64,000 nucleotides of DNA from Calliopsis andreniformis (Eukaryota > Arthropoda > Insecta > Hymenoptera > Andrenidae): NCBI RefSeq assembly GCF_051401765.1, contig NW_027480422.1, forward strand, positions 15,952,001 to 16,016,000, written 5' to 3'. The notes below the pieces were generated by a model that was not told where the DNA came from, did no database searches, and saw only the letters and a program-made list of their open reading frames with translations. Made by a program: the position numbers and the translations under genes. Of the stretch, positions 1 to 14,580 are shown piece by piece. Every line of letters begins with the position of its first letter. The stretch's first letter is position 1.

Positions 1-3000
1 TTCACACTGGTTGCAGTTATTCCTGTTATACAATGGAAAAACTGTTGCATTTTTATTGTATTTTATGCTTCTGGTGTAGTATTCAAAGTCCCTAACTATG
101 CGATTTGGTGGAACAACGCCCTACAGTTAAGCCTAGGTTGCCTGGAACGTAGAAATGACCATTACCTTCAGACTGGTTTCAATTATTCGATTTATACGAT
201 GGAAAAACTGTTGCATTTTTATTATATATTATGCTTCTGGCGTTGACTTCTTAGGTCCTAACTATTCGATCTGGTGGAGCAATGCCTCAGAGTTAAGTCT
301 AGGATGCCCGGAACGTAGAAATGGCCATTACTCTCCTACTGGTTGGAATTATTCGATTTATACGATGGAAAAACTGTTGTATTTGTATTGTATTTTATGC
401 TTCTGGCGTTGACTTCTTAGGCCCTAACTATTCGATCTGGTGGAGCACCTCCCTACAGTGAAGCCTAGGTTGCCCGGAACGTAGAAATGACCATTACCTC
501 GCACTGTTTGCAATCATTCATTTTATACGATGGAAATGCTGTTGTATTTATATTGTATTTTATGCTTCTGGAGTTGACTTCTAAGGCCGTAGCTATTCGA
601 TGTGATGGAGCAACGCCCAAGAGTGATGCCTAGGTTGCCCGGAACGTAGAAATGACCATTACCTTCACACTGTTTGCGATTATTCATTTTATACGATGGT
701 AAAACTGTTGTACATATATCTTATTTTATGCTAGTGGCGTTGACTTCTTAGGCCCTAACTATTCGATCAGGTGGAGCAACGCCCTAGGGTGAAGCCTAAG
801 TTGCCAGGAACGTATAAATGACCATAACTTTCATACTGGTTGCAATTATTCGTTTTATACGATGGAAAAGCTGTTGTATTTATTTTGTATTTGGTGCTTG
901 TGGCATTTACTTCTTAGGCCCTAACTGTTGGATGTGGTGGATCAACGCCCAAGAGTGAAGCATAGGTTGCCCGGAACGTAGAAATGACCATCACCTTCAC
1001 TCTGGTTGCAATTATTCCTTTTATACGATGGAAAAACTGTTGTATTTGTATTGTATTTTATGTTTCTGGCGTTGACTTCTAAGGCCACAGCTATTCGATG
1101 TGGTGGAGAAACGCCCTTGAGTGAAGCCTAGGTTGCCCGGAACGTAGAAATGGCCATTACTTCCACTCTGTTTGCAATTATTCACATTATACAGTGGAAA
1201 GACTGTTGTATGTTTGTTGTATTTTATGCTCCTGGCATTGACTTCTAAGGCCCTAACTATTCGATGTGGTGGAGCAATGCCCTAGAGCGAAGCCTAGATT
1301 GACCGGAACGTGGTAATGACCATCACTTTCACATTTGTTGCAATTATTCTAGTTATACGATGGATAAACTGTTGTATTTTTATTGTATTTTAGGTTTCGG
1401 GCGTTCACTTCTAAGGCCCTAGCTATTCCATCTGGTGGAGCAACGGCCAGTGGTGAAGCCTAGGTTGCTCGGAACGTAGAAATGACCATAACTTTCACAC
1501 TGGTTTCAATTATTCGTTTTATACAATGGAAAAACTGTTCTATTTATTTTGTATTTTATGCTTCGGGCGTTGACTTCTAAGGCCCTAACTATTCGATCTG
1601 GTGGTGCAACGCGCTAGAGTGAAGCCTAGGTTGCCCGGAACGAAGAACTGACCATTACGTTCACACTGTTTGCGATTATTCATTTTATACGATGGTATAA
1701 CTGTTGTATATATATCGTATTTTATGCTTCTGGCGTTGACTTCTTAGGCCCTAACTATTCGGACAGGTGGAGCAACGCACTAGGGTGAAGCCTAGGTTGC
1801 CCGGAACGTAGAAATGACCTGTACTTTCACACTGGTTGCAATTATTCCTGTTATACGATGGGAAAACTGTTGTACTTATGTTGTATTTTATGCTTCTGGC
1901 GTCGAATTCTAAGTCCCTAACTATTCGATCTGGTGGAGCAACGCCCTAGAGTGAAGCCTAGCTTGCCCGGAACGTAGAAATGACCGTTACTTTCACACTG
2001 TTTGCAAATATACATTATACACGATGGAAAAGCTGTTGTATTTATATTGCACATCATGCTTCTGGCGTTGACTTCTAAGTCCCTAGCTATTCGATGTGGT
2101 CCAAAAACGCCCTTGAGTGAAGCCTAGGTTGCCCGGAACGTAGAAATGACCATTACTTCCACACTGTTTGCAATTATTCGTTTTATACGACGGAAAATCT
2201 GTTGTATATATATTCTATTTTATGCTTCAGGCGTAGACTTCTAAGGTCCTATCTATTCGATCTGGTGGAGCAACGACATAGAGTGAAGCCTAGGATGCAC
2301 GGAACGTAGAAATGACCATCACTTTCACACTGGTTGCTATTATACCTGTTGTACAATGGAAAAGCTGTAGCATTTATTTTGTATTTTATGCTTCTGGCTT
2401 TAACTTCTAATGCCGTAGCTATTCGATGTGGTGGAGCAACACTCTAGGGTGAAGCCTGGGTTGCCCGGAACGTAGAAATGACCATAACTTTCATACTGGT
2501 TGCAATAATTCGTTTTATACGATGGAAAAACTGTTGTATTTTTATTGTATTTTATGCTTCAGGCGTTGACTTCTAACGACCTAGCTATTCGACCTCTTGG
2601 AGCAACGTCCAAGTGTGAAGCCTATGTTGCCCGGAACGTAGAAATGACCAATTGCTTTCACACTGGCTGCAATTATTCCTTCTTTACGATGGAAAAACTG
2701 TTGTATTTATATTGTATTTTATGCTTCTGGCGTTGAATTCTTAGGCCCTAACTATTCGATCTGGTGGAGCAACGCCCTAGAGTGAAGCCTAGGTTGCCCG
2801 GAATGAAGAAATGACCATCGCCTTCACATTGGCGGCAATTATTCTTGTTATACAATGGAAAAACTGTTGTATTTATTTTGTATATTATGCTTCAGCCGTT
2901 GACTTCTAAGGCCGTAGCTATTCGATGTGGTGGAGCAATGCCCTAGAGTGAAGCCTAGGTTGCCCGGAAAGTGGAAATGACCATTACTTCCACACTGTTT

Positions 3001-6000
3001 GCAATTATTCATTTTATGCAATGGAAAAACTGTTGTATTTATATTGTGTTTTATGCTTCTGGCGTTGACATCCTGGGCCCTAACTATTCTATCTGGAGGA
3101 GCAACGCCCTATACTAAAGCCTAGGTTGCCAGGAATGCAGAAATGACCATCACTTTCACACTGGTGGCAATTATTCCTGTTATACGATGGAAAAACTTTT
3201 GTATTTTTATTTTTATTTTATGCTGCGGTCGTTGACTTCTAAGGTCCTAACTATTGGATCTGGTGGAGCAACGCCTTAGGGTGAAGCGTAGGTTGCCCGG
3301 AACGAAGAAATGACCATAACTTTCATACTGGTTGCAATTATTCCTGTTACACGGTGGAAAAGCTGTAGTATTTATATTGTATTTAATGCTTCTGGCGTTG
3401 ACTTCTAAGGCCGTAGCTATTCGATGCGGTGTAGCAACGGCCTAGAGTGATGCCTAGGTTGCCCGAAACGTAGAAATGACCATTACTTTCACTCCGGTTG
3501 CAATTATTCATGCTATACGATGGAAAAACTGTTGTATTTTTATTGTATTTTATGCTTCTGGCGTTGACTTCTTAGGCCCTATATATTCGATCCGGTGGAG
3601 CATCGCCCTAGAGTGAAGCCTAGGTTGCCCGCAACGTAGAAATGGCCGTTACTTCCACAATGTTTGCAATCTTTAATTGTATACGATGGAAAAACTGTTG
3701 CATTTATATTGTATTTTATGCTTCTGGCGTTGACTTCTAAGGCCGTAGCTAATCGATGTGGTGGAGCAACACCCTAGAGTGCCGCCTATGTTGCAGGGAA
3801 CGTTGAAATGACCATCACTTTCACTCTGGTTGCAATTATTCATTTTATACGATGGAAAAACTGTTGTATTTATATTGTATTTTATTCTTCTGGCATTGAC
3901 TCTTAAGGCCCTGACTATTCGATGTGGTGGAGCAACGCCCTAGAGTGCAGCCTATGTTGCACGGAACGTAGAAATGACCACAAGATTCACTCTGGTTGCA
4001 ATCATTCGTTTTATACAATGGAAAAATTGTTATACTAATTTTGTATTTTATGCCTCTGGCGTTGACTTCTAAGGCGCTAGCTATCCGATCTGGTGGAGCA
4101 ACACCCTAGAGTGTAGCCTAGGTCGCCCGGAACGTAGAAATGACCATCACTTTCACTATGGTTGCAAGTATTCCTGTTATACGATAGAAAAACTGATCGA
4201 TTTTTATTGTACTTTATGCTTCTGGCGTTGACTTCTAAGGCCCTATCTATTCGATCTGGCGGAGCAATGCCTCAGAGTTAAGTCTAGGATGCACGTAACG
4301 TTGAAATGGCCATTAGTTTCACACTGGTTGCAATTGTTGATTTTATACGATGGAAAAGCTGTTGTATTTATATTGTATTTTATGCTTCTGGCGTTGTCTT
4401 CTTAGGACCTAACTATTCCATCTGGTGGAGCAACGCCCTAGAGTGAAGTCTAGATTGCCCGGAACGTAGAAATGACCATAACTCTCACACTGGTTGCAAT
4501 TATCCGTTTTATACGATGGAAAAGCTGTAGTATTTATATTGTATTTTATGCTTCTGGCGTTGACTTCTAAGGCCCTAACAATTCGATCTGGTAGGGCAAC
4601 GCCCTGGAGTGATGCCCAGATTGCCCGGAACGTAGAAATGACCATTACCTTTACGCTTGTTGCAATTATTCCTGATATACGATGAAAAAACTGCTGTATT
4701 TTTATTGTATTCTATGCTTCTGGCGTTGACTTCTTAGGCCCTAAATATTCGATCCGGCGGAGTGTCGCCCTAGAGTGAAGCCTAGGTTGCCCGGAACGTA
4801 GAAATGACCGTTACTTTCACAATGTATGCAATCATTAATAGTATACGATGGAAAAACTGTTGTATTTTTATTGTATTTTATGCTTCTGGCGTTGACTTCT
4901 AAGGCCGTAGCTAATCGATGTGGTGGATCGACGCCCTAGAGTGCAGCCTATGTTGCACGGAACGTTGAAATGACCATAAGTTTCACTCTGGTTGCAATCA
5001 TTCGTTTTATACAATGGAAGAACTGTTCTATTAATTTTATATTTTATGCTTCGGGCGTTGACTTCTAAGGCCATTACTATTCGATCCGGTGGAGCTACGA
5101 CCTAGAGTGAAGTCTAGATTGCCCGGAACGTAGAAATGACCATTACTTTCACACTGTTTGCAATTATTCATTTTATACGATGGAAAATCTGTTGTATTTA
5201 TATTGTATTTTATTCTTCTTGCATTGACCTTTAAGGCCCTAACTATTCGATCTGGTGGAGCAACGCCCTAGAGCGAAGCCTAGGTTGCCCGGAACGTAGA
5301 AATGACCATTAGTTTCACACTGGTTGCAATTATTCATTTTATACGATGGAGAAACTGTTGTATTTATGTTGTATTTCATGCTTCTGGCGTTGTCTTCTTA
5401 GGACCTAACTATTCCATCTGGTGGAGCAACGTCCTAGAGTGAAGCCTAGGTTGCCCGGAACGTAGAAATGACCATTACTTTCACACAGTTTGCAATTATT
5501 CATTTTATACAATGGAAAAACTGTTGTATTTGTATTGTATTTTATGCTTCTGGCGTTGTATTCTTAGGCCCTAACTGTTCGATCTGGTGGAACAACGCCC
5601 AAGAATGAAGCCTAGGTTGCCCGGAACGTAGAAATGACCATTACTTTTACACTGGTTGCTCTTATTCGTTTTATATGATGGAAAAACTGTTGTATTTTTA
5701 TTGTATTTTATGCTTCTGGCGTTGACTTCTTAGGCCCTGAATATTCGATACGGTGGAGCGTCGCCCAAGAGTGAAGCCTAGGTTGCCCGGAACGTAGAAA
5801 TGACCGTTACTATCACAATGTTTGCAATCATTAATAGTATACGATGGAAAAACTGTTGTATTCATATTGTATTTTATGCTTCTGGCTTTGACTTCTAAGG
5901 CCGTAACTAATCGATGTGGTGGAGCAACGCACTAGAGTGCAGCCTATGTTGCACGGAACGTTGAAATGACCATAAGTTTGACTCTGATTGCAATCATTCG

Positions 6001-6807
6001 TTTTATACAATGGAAAAACTGTTCTATTAATTTTATATCTTATGCTTCGGGCGTTAACTTCTAAGGCCCGAACTATTCGATCCGGTGGAGCAACGCCCTA
6101 GAGTGAAGTCTAGATTGCCCGGAACGTAGAAATGACCATTACTTTCACACTGTCTGCAATTATTCCTGTTATACTATGGAGGAACTGTTGTATTTTTATT
6201 GTATTTTATGCTTCTGGCGTTGACTTCTTAGGCCCTAAATATTCGGTCCGGTGGAGCATCGCCCTAGAGTGAAGCCTAGGTTGCCCGGAACGTAGAAATG
6301 ACCGTTACTTTCACTATGTTTGCAATCATTAATTGTATGCGATGGAAAAAGTGTTGTATTTTTATTTTATTTTATGCTTCTGGCGTTGACGTCTAAGGCC
6401 CTAACTACTCGATCTGGTAGAGCAACGCCCTAGAGTGAAGCCAAAGTTTACCGGAGCGTAGAAATGACTATTACCTTCACACTGTTTGCAATTATTCCTG
6501 TTATGCGATGGAAAAACTGTTGGATTTTTATTGTATTTTATGCTTCTGGCGTTGACTTCTTAGGCCCTAAATATTCGATGTGGTGGAGCAACGCCCTAGA
6601 GTGAAGCCTAGGTTGCCCGGAACGTAGTAATGACTAATACTTTCACACTGTTTGCAATTATTCATTTTATACGATGGAAAAACTGTTGTGTTTGTATATT
6701 ATTTTATTCTTCTGGCATTGACTTTTAAGGCCCTAGCTGTTCGATCTGGTGGAAGAACGCCCTAGAATGAAGCCAAGGTTGCCCGGAACGTAGAAATGGC
6801 CATCACT
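1..6807. repeat. Diverged monomer block with loose 6-monomer periodicity
   Basis: About 41 monomers that mostly differ from one another, with no large near-identical duplication. A weak higher-order relation of about 990 bp (6 monomers) links roughly 4740-5120 with 5730-6110; both carry the rare forms ATTAATAGTATACGATGG and CTATTAATTTTATAT. The stretch 4081-4460 is related to 11880-12260 (47 monomers away), sharing GCACGTAACGTTGAAATGG. The ACCTCTTCG monomer type, common beyond 16 kb, was not seen here. This is the least homogenised part of the window, as expected of an array flank or an older layer, but that age reading is inference. Confidence 0.85.
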
Positions 6808-8963
6808 TTCACACTGTTTGCAACTATTCCTGTTATACGATGGAAAAACTGTTGTATTTATATTGTATTTTATGTCTCGGGCGTTGACTTCTAAGACCCT
6901 AGCTATTCGGTCTGGTGGAGCAACGGCCTAGAGAGAATCCTAGGTTGCCCGAAACGTAGAAATGACCATTACTTTCACTCCGGTTGCAATTATTCATGCT
7001 ATACGATGGAAAAACTGTTGAATTTTTATTGTATTTTATGCTTCTGGCGTTGACTTCTTAGGCCCTATATATTCGATCCGGTGGAGCATCGCCCTAGAGA
7101 GAAGCCTAGGTTGCCCGGAACGTAGTAATGACAAATACTTTCACACTGTTTGCAATTATTCATTTTATACGATGGAAAAACTGTTGTATTTATATTTTAT
7201 TTTATTCTTCTGGCATTGACTTTTAAGGTCCTAACTGTTCGATGTGGTGGAACAACGCCCTAGAATGAAGCCTAGGTTGCCCGGAACGTAGAAATGACCA
7301 TTACCTTTACACTGGTTGCTATTATTCGTTTTATATGATGGAAAAACTGTTGTATTTATATTGTATTTTATGCTTCTGGCGTTGACTTCTTAGGCCCTAG
7401 CTGTTCGATCTGGTGGAAGAACGCCCTCGAATGAAGCCAAGGTTGCCCGGAACGTAGAAATGGCCATCACTTTCACACTGTTTGCAACTATTCCTGTTAT
7501 ACGATGGAAAAACTGTTGTATTTATATTGTATTTTATGTTTCGGGCGTTGACTTCTAAGACCCTAGCTATTCGGTCTGGTGGAGCAACGCCCTAGAGAGA
7601 ATCCTAGGTCGCCCGAAACGTAGAAACGACCATTACTTTCACTCCGGTTGCAATTATTCATGCTATACGATGGAAAAACTGTTGTATTTTTATTGTATTT
7701 TATGCTTCTGGCGTTGACTTCTTAGGCCCTATATATTCGATCCGGTGGAGCATCGCCCTAGAGTGAAGCCTAGGTTGCCCGGAACGTAGAAATGGCCGTT
7801 ACTTTCACAATGTTTGCAGTTATTCATTTCATACGATGGAAAAACTGTTGTATTTATATTGTATTTTATGCTTCTGGCGTTGACTTCTTAGGCCCTAACT
7901 GTTCCATCTGGTAGAACAACGACCTAGAATGAAGCCAAGGTTGCCCGGAGTGTAGAAATGGCCATCACTTTCACACTGGTTTCAATTATTCATGCTATAC
8001 GATGGAAAAACTGTTGTATTTATATTGTATTTTATGCTTCTGACGTTGACTTCTAAGGCCCTAACAATTCGATCTGGTAGGGCAACGCCCTCGAGTGATG
8101 CCTAGATTGCCCGGAACGTAGAAATGACCATTACCTTTACGCTTGTTGCAATTATTCCTGATATACGATGAAAAAACTGCTGTATTTTTATTGTACTTTA
8201 TGCTTGTGGCGTTGACTTCTTAGGCCCTAAATATTCGGTCCGGTGGAGCATCGCCCTAGAGTGAAGCCTAGGTTGCCCGGAACGTAGAAATGACCGTTAC
8301 TTTCACAATGTTTGCAATCATTAATTGTATGCGATGGAAAAGTGTTGTATTTTTATTTTATTTTATGCTTCTGGCGTTGACGTCTAAGGCCCTAACTACT
8401 CGATCTGGTAGAGCAACGCCCTAGAGTGAAGCCTAGGTTTACCGGAGCGTAGAAATGACTATTATCTTCACACTGTTTGCAATTATTCCTGTTATGCGAT
8501 GGAAAAACTGTTGGATTTTTATTGTACTTTATGCTTCTGGCGTTGACTTCTAAGGCCCTATCTATTCGATCTGGTGGAGCAATGCCTCAGAGTTAAGTCT
8601 AGGATGCCCGTAACGCTGAAGTGGCCATTACTTTCACACTGGTTGCAATTATTCGTTTTAGACGATGGAAAAGCTGTTGTATTTATATTGTATTTTATGC
8701 ATCTGGCGTTGACTTCTAGGCCCTAAATATTCGATCCAGTGGAGCAACGCCCTAGAGTGAAGTCTAGATTGCCCGGAACGTAGAAATGACCATTACTTTC
8801 ACACTGTTTGCAATTATTCATTTTATACGATGAAAAAACTGTTGCATTTATATTGTATTTTACTCTTCTGGCATTGACTTTTAAGGCCCTGACTATTCGA
8901 TGTGGTGGCGCAACGCCCTAGAGTGAAGCCTAGGTTGCCCGGAACGTAGAAATGACCATTAGC
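6808..8963. repeat. 13-monomer higher-order block, copy 1 (2156 bp)
   Basis: Identity with the sequence 2156 bp downstream begins at TTCACACTGTTTGCAAC (6808 matches 8964) and holds to about 8976. Just before 6808 the two positions differ (GGCCATCACTTTC against GACCATTAGCTTC), which fixes the left edge. The only difference I noticed is a lost T in copy 1 (CTTCTAGGCCC at about 8715-8725, CTTCTTAGGCCC in copy 2), which changes the offset to 2157. Inside the block, a 4-monomer relation (about 664 bp) links the regions around 6821 and 7485. Confidence 0.93.
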
Positions 8964-11120
8964 TTCACACTGTTTGCAACTATTCCTGTTATACGATGGA
9001 AAAACTGTTGTATTTATATTGTATTTTATGTCTCGGGCGTTGACTTCTAAGACCCTAGCTATTCGGTCTGGTGGAGCAACGGCCTAGAGAGAATCCTAGG
9101 TTGCCCGAAACGTAGAAATGACCATTACTTTCACTCCGGTTGCAATTATTCATGCTATACGATGGAAAAACTGTTGAATTTTTATTGTATTTTATGCTTC
9201 TGGCGTTGACTTCTTAGGCCCTATATATTCGATCCGGTGGAGCATCGCCCTAGAGAGAAGCCTAGGTTGCCCGGAACGTAGTAATGACAAATACTTTCAC
9301 ACTGTTTGCAATTATTCATTTTATACGATGGAAAAACTGTTGTATTTATATTTTATTTTATTCTTCTGGCATTGACTTTTAAGGTCCTAACTGTTCGATG
9401 TGGTGGAACAACGCCCTAGAATGAAGCCTAGGTTGCCCGGAACGTAGAAATGACCATTACCTTTACACTGGTTGCTATTATTCGTTTTATATGATGGAAA
9501 AACTGTTGTATTTATATTGTATTTTATGCTTCTGGCGTTGACTTCTTAGGCCCTAGCTGTTCGATCTGGTGGAAGAACGCCCTCGAATGAAGCCAAGGTT
9601 GCCCGGAACGTAGAAATGGCCATCACTTTCACACTGTTTGCAACTATTCCTGTTATACGATGGAAAAACTGTTGTATTTATATTGTATTTTATGTTTCGG
9701 GCGTTGACTTCTAAGACCCTAGCTATTCGGTCTGGTGGAGCAACGCCCTAGAGAGAATCCTAGGTCGCCCGAAACGTAGAAACGACCATTACTTTCACTC
9801 CGGTTGCAATTATTCATGCTATACGATGGAAAAACTGTTGTATTTTTATTGTATTTTATGCTTCTGGCGTTGACTTCTTAGGCCCTATATATTCGATCCG
9901 GTGGAGCATCGCCCTAGAGTGAAGCCTAGGTTGCCCGGAACGTAGAAATGGCCGTTACTTTCACAATGTTTGCAGTTATTCATTTCATACGATGGAAAAA
10001 CTGTTGTATTTATATTGTATTTTATGCTTCTGGCGTTGACTTCTTAGGCCCTAACTGTTCCATCTGGTAGAACAACGACCTAGAATGAAGCCAAGGTTGC
10101 CCGGAGTGTAGAAATGGCCATCACTTTCACACTGGTTTCAATTATTCATGCTATACGATGGAAAAACTGTTGTATTTATATTGTATTTTATGCTTCTGAC
10201 GTTGACTTCTAAGGCCCTAACAATTCGATCTGGTAGGGCAACGCCCTCGAGTGATGCCTAGATTGCCCGGAACGTAGAAATGACCATTACCTTTACGCTT
10301 GTTGCAATTATTCCTGATATACGATGAAAAAACTGCTGTATTTTTATTGTACTTTATGCTTGTGGCGTTGACTTCTTAGGCCCTAAATATTCGGTCCGGT
10401 GGAGCATCGCCCTAGAGTGAAGCCTAGGTTGCCCGGAACGTAGAAATGACCGTTACTTTCACAATGTTTGCAATCATTAATTGTATGCGATGGAAAAGTG
10501 TTGTATTTTTATTTTATTTTATGCTTCTGGCGTTGACGTCTAAGGCCCTAACTACTCGATCTGGTAGAGCAACGCCCTAGAGTGAAGCCTAGGTTTACCG
10601 GAGCGTAGAAATGACTATTATCTTCACACTGTTTGCAATTATTCCTGTTATGCGATGGAAAAACTGTTGGATTTTTATTGTACTTTATGCTTCTGGCGTT
10701 GACTTCTAAGGCCCTATCTATTCGATCTGGTGGAGCAATGCCTCAGAGTTAAGTCTAGGATGCCCGTAACGCTGAAGTGGCCATTACTTTCACACTGGTT
10801 GCAATTATTCGTTTTAGACGATGGAAAAGCTGTTGTATTTATATTGTATTTTATGCATCTGGCGTTGACTTCTTAGGCCCTAAATATTCGATCCAGTGGA
10901 GCAACGCCCTAGAGTGAAGTCTAGATTGCCCGGAACGTAGAAATGACCATTACTTTCACACTGTTTGCAATTATTCATTTTATACGATGAAAAAACTGTT
11001 GCATTTATATTGTATTTTACTCTTCTGGCATTGACTTTTAAGGCCCTGACTATTCGATGTGGTGGCGCAACGCCCTAGAGTGAAGCCTAGGTTGCCCGGA
11101 ACGTAGAAATGACCATTAGC
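8964..11120. repeat. 13-monomer higher-order block, copy 2 (2157 bp)
   Basis: Direct tandem copy of the preceding block. It ends where copy 1 would restart: 11118 onward reads AGCTTCACACTGTTTGCAAT and continues TATTCATT, instead of CAACTATTCCTG. Near-identity over 13 monomers, while monomers within a copy differ widely, points to a recent duplication of the whole block by unequal exchange or a replication-based event. It carries the same variants as copy 1, including GAGAGAATCCTAGG and the unusual GTAGTAATGACAAATAC. Confidence 0.93.
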
Positions 11121-14100
11121 TTCACACTGTTTGCAATTATTCATTTTATACGATGGAAAAACTGTTGTATTTGTATTGTATTTTATGCTTCTGGCGTTGA
11201 CTTCTTAGGCCCGAACTGTTCGATCTGGTAGAACAACGACCTAGAATGAAGCCAAGGTTGCCCGGAATGTAGAAATGGCCATCACTTTCTCACTGGTTTC
11301 AATTATTCATGCTATACGATGGAAAAACTGTTGTATTTATATTGTATTTTATGCTTCTGGCGTTGACTTCTAAGGCCCTAACAATTCGATCTGGTAGGGC
11401 AACGCCCTGGAGTGATGCCCAGATTGCCCGAAACGTAGAAGTGACCATTACCTTTACGCTTGTTGCAATTATTCCTGATATACGATGAAAAAACTGCTGT
11501 ATTTTTATTGTATTTTATGCATGTGGCGTTGACTTCTTAGGCCCTAACTATTCGATCCGGTGGAGCAACGCCCTAGAGTGAAGTCTAGATTGCCCGGAAC
11601 GTAGAAATGACCATTACCTTCACACTGTTTGCAATTATTCATTTTATACGATCGAAATACTGTTGTATTTATATTGTATTTTATTCTTCTGGCATTGACT
11701 TTTAAGGCCCTAACTATTCGCTGTGGTGGAGCAACGCCCTAGAGTGAAGCCTAGGTTGCCCGGAACTTAGTAATGACTAATACTTTCACACTGTTTGCAA
11801 TTATGCATTTTATATGATGGAAAAACTGTTGTATTTATATTGTATTTTATGCTTCTGGCGTTGACTTCTTAGGCCCTAGCTATCCGATCTGGTGGAGCAA
11901 CACCCTAGAGTGTAGCCTAGGTCGCCCGGAACGTAGAAACGACCATCACTTTCACTCTGGTTGCAATTATTCCTGTTATACGATAGAAAAACTGATCGAT
12001 TTTTATTGTACTTTATGCTTCTGGCGTTGACTTCTAACGCCCTATCTATTCGATCTGGTGGAGCAATGCCTCAGAGTTAAGTCTAGGATGCACGTAACGT
12101 TGAAATGGCCATTAGTTTCACACTGGTTGCAATTATTCATTTTATACGGTGGAAAAACTGTTGTATTTATATTGTATTTTATGCTTCTGGCGTTGTCTTC
12201 TTAGGACCTGACTATTCCATTTGGTGGAGCAACGTCCTAGAGTGAAGTCTAGGTTGCCCGGAACGTAGAAATGACCATTACTTTCACACAGTTTGCAATT
12301 ATTCATTTTATACGATGGAAAAACTGTTGTATTTGTATTGTATTTTATGCTTCTGGCGTTGTCTTCTTAGGCCCTAACTGTTCGATCTGGTGGAACAACG
12401 CCCTAGAATGAAGCCTAGGTTGCCCGGAACGTAGAAATGACCATCACTTTCACACTGTTTGCAATTATTCCTGTTATACGATGGAAAAACTGTTGTTTTT
12501 ATATTGTATTTTATGTTTCGGGCGTTGACTTCTAAGGCCCTAACTGTTCGATCTGGTGGAGCAACGCCCTAGAGTGTAGCCTAGGTCGCCCGGAACGTAG
12601 AAATGACCATCACTTTCACTCTGGTTGCAATTATTCCCGTTATACGATGGAAAAACTGATGCATTTTTATTGTATTTTATGCGTCTGGAGTTGTTTTCTA
12701 AGGCTCTAACTATCCGACCTGGTGGAGCAACGCCCTAGAGTGAAGCCTAGGTTGCACGGAACGTAGAAATGCCCATTACTTTCACACAGGTTGTAATTAT
12801 TCCTGTTATACGATGGAACAACTGTTGTATTTTTATTTTATTTTATGCTTCTGGCGTTGACTTCTAAGGCCCTAACTATTCGATCTGGTGGAGCATCGCC
12901 CTAGAGTGAAGCCTAGGTTGCCCGGAACGTAGAAATGACCGTTACTTTCTCAATGTTTGCAATCATTAATTGTATGCGATGGAAAAAGTGTTGTATTTTT
13001 ATTCTATTTTATGCTTCTGGCGTTGAAGTCTAAGGCCCTAACTATTCGATCTGGTGGAGTAACGCCCTAGAGTGAAGCCTGGGTTGACCGGAGCGTAGAA
13101 ATGACCATAAGTTTCACTCTGGTTGCAATCATTCGTTTTATACAATGGAAAAGCTGTTTTATTAATTTTGTATTTTATGGTTCGGGCGTTGACTTCTAAG
13201 GCCCTAGCTATCCGATCTGGTGCAGCAACGCCCTAGAGTGTAGCCTAGGTCGCCCGGAACGTAGAAATGGCCATCACTTTCACTCTGGTTTCAATTATTC
13301 ATGCTATACGATGGAAAAACTGTTGTATTTTTATTGTATTTTATGCTTCTGGCGTTGACTTCTTAGGCCCTAAATATTCGATCCGGTGGAGCATCGCCCT
13401 AGAGTGAGGCCTAGGTTGCCCGGAACGTAGAAATGACCGTTACTATCACAATGTTTGCAATCATTAATTGTATACGATGGAAGAACTGTTGTATTTATAT
13501 TGTATTTTATGCTTCTGGCGTTGACTTCTATGGCCGTAGCTAATCGTTGTGGTGGAGCAATGCCCTAGAGTGCAGCCTGTGTTGCACGGAACGTATAAAT
13601 GATCATAAGTTTCACTCTGGTTGCAATCATTCGTTTTATACAATGGAAAAACTGTTCTATTAATTTTGTATTTTATGCTTCGGGCGTTGACTTCTAAGGG
13701 CCTAGCTATTCGATCTGGTGGAGCAACGTCCTAGAGTGTAGCCTAGGTCGCCCGGAACGTAGAAATGGCCATCACTTTCAATCTGGTTGCAATTATTCCT
13801 GTTATACGATGGAAAAACTGTTGTATTTTTATTTTATTTTATGCTTCTGGCGTTGACTTCTAAGGCCCTAGCTATTCGATCTGGCGGAGCAACGCCCTAG
13901 AGTGAAGCCTAGGTTGCACGGAACGTAGAAATGCCCATTACTTTCACACAGGTTGTAATTATTCCTGTTATACGATGGCACAACTGTTGTATTTTTATTT
14001 TATTTTATGCTTCTGGCGTTGACTTCTAAGGCCCTAGCTATTCGATCTGGTGGAGCAAAGACATAGAGTGAAGCCTAGGTTGCCAGGAACTCAGAAATGA

Positions 14101-14580
14101 CCGTCACTTTCACAATTTTTGCAATCGTTAATTGTATACGATGGAAAAACTGTTGTATTTATATTGTATTTTATGCTTCTGGCGTTGACTTCTAAGGCCG
14201 TAACTAATCGTTGTGGTGGAGCAATGCCCTAGAGTGCAGCCTATGTTGCACGGAACGTAGAAATGACCATAAGTTTCACTCTGGTTGCAATCATTCGTTT
14301 TATACAATGGAAAAACTGTTCTATTAATTTTGTATTTTATGCTTCGGGCGTTGACTTCTAAGGCCCTAGCTATCCGATCAGGTGCAGCAACGCCCTAGAG
14401 TGTAGCCTAGGTCGCCCGGAACGTAGAAATGACCATCACTTTCACTCTGGTTGCAATTATTCCTGTTATACGATGGAAAAACTGTTGTATTTTTATTGTA
14501 TTTTATGCTTCTGGCGTTGGCTTCTTAGGCCCTAAATATTCGATCCGGTGGAGCATCGCCCTAGAGTGAGGCCTAGGTCG

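Noticed and set aside
155..412. Recurrent 60-87 codon plus-strand frames with start MTITFTLVAI-like (also 18909, 19407, 22892, 24220, 29859, 57349 and others)
   Set aside because: They begin at the ATG inside the conserved GAAATGACC anchor and run about 1.5 monomers. Since 166 is not a multiple of 3, the frame shifts each monomer and a stop follows at a fixed phase. They are produced by the repeat, with no coding-type conservation.
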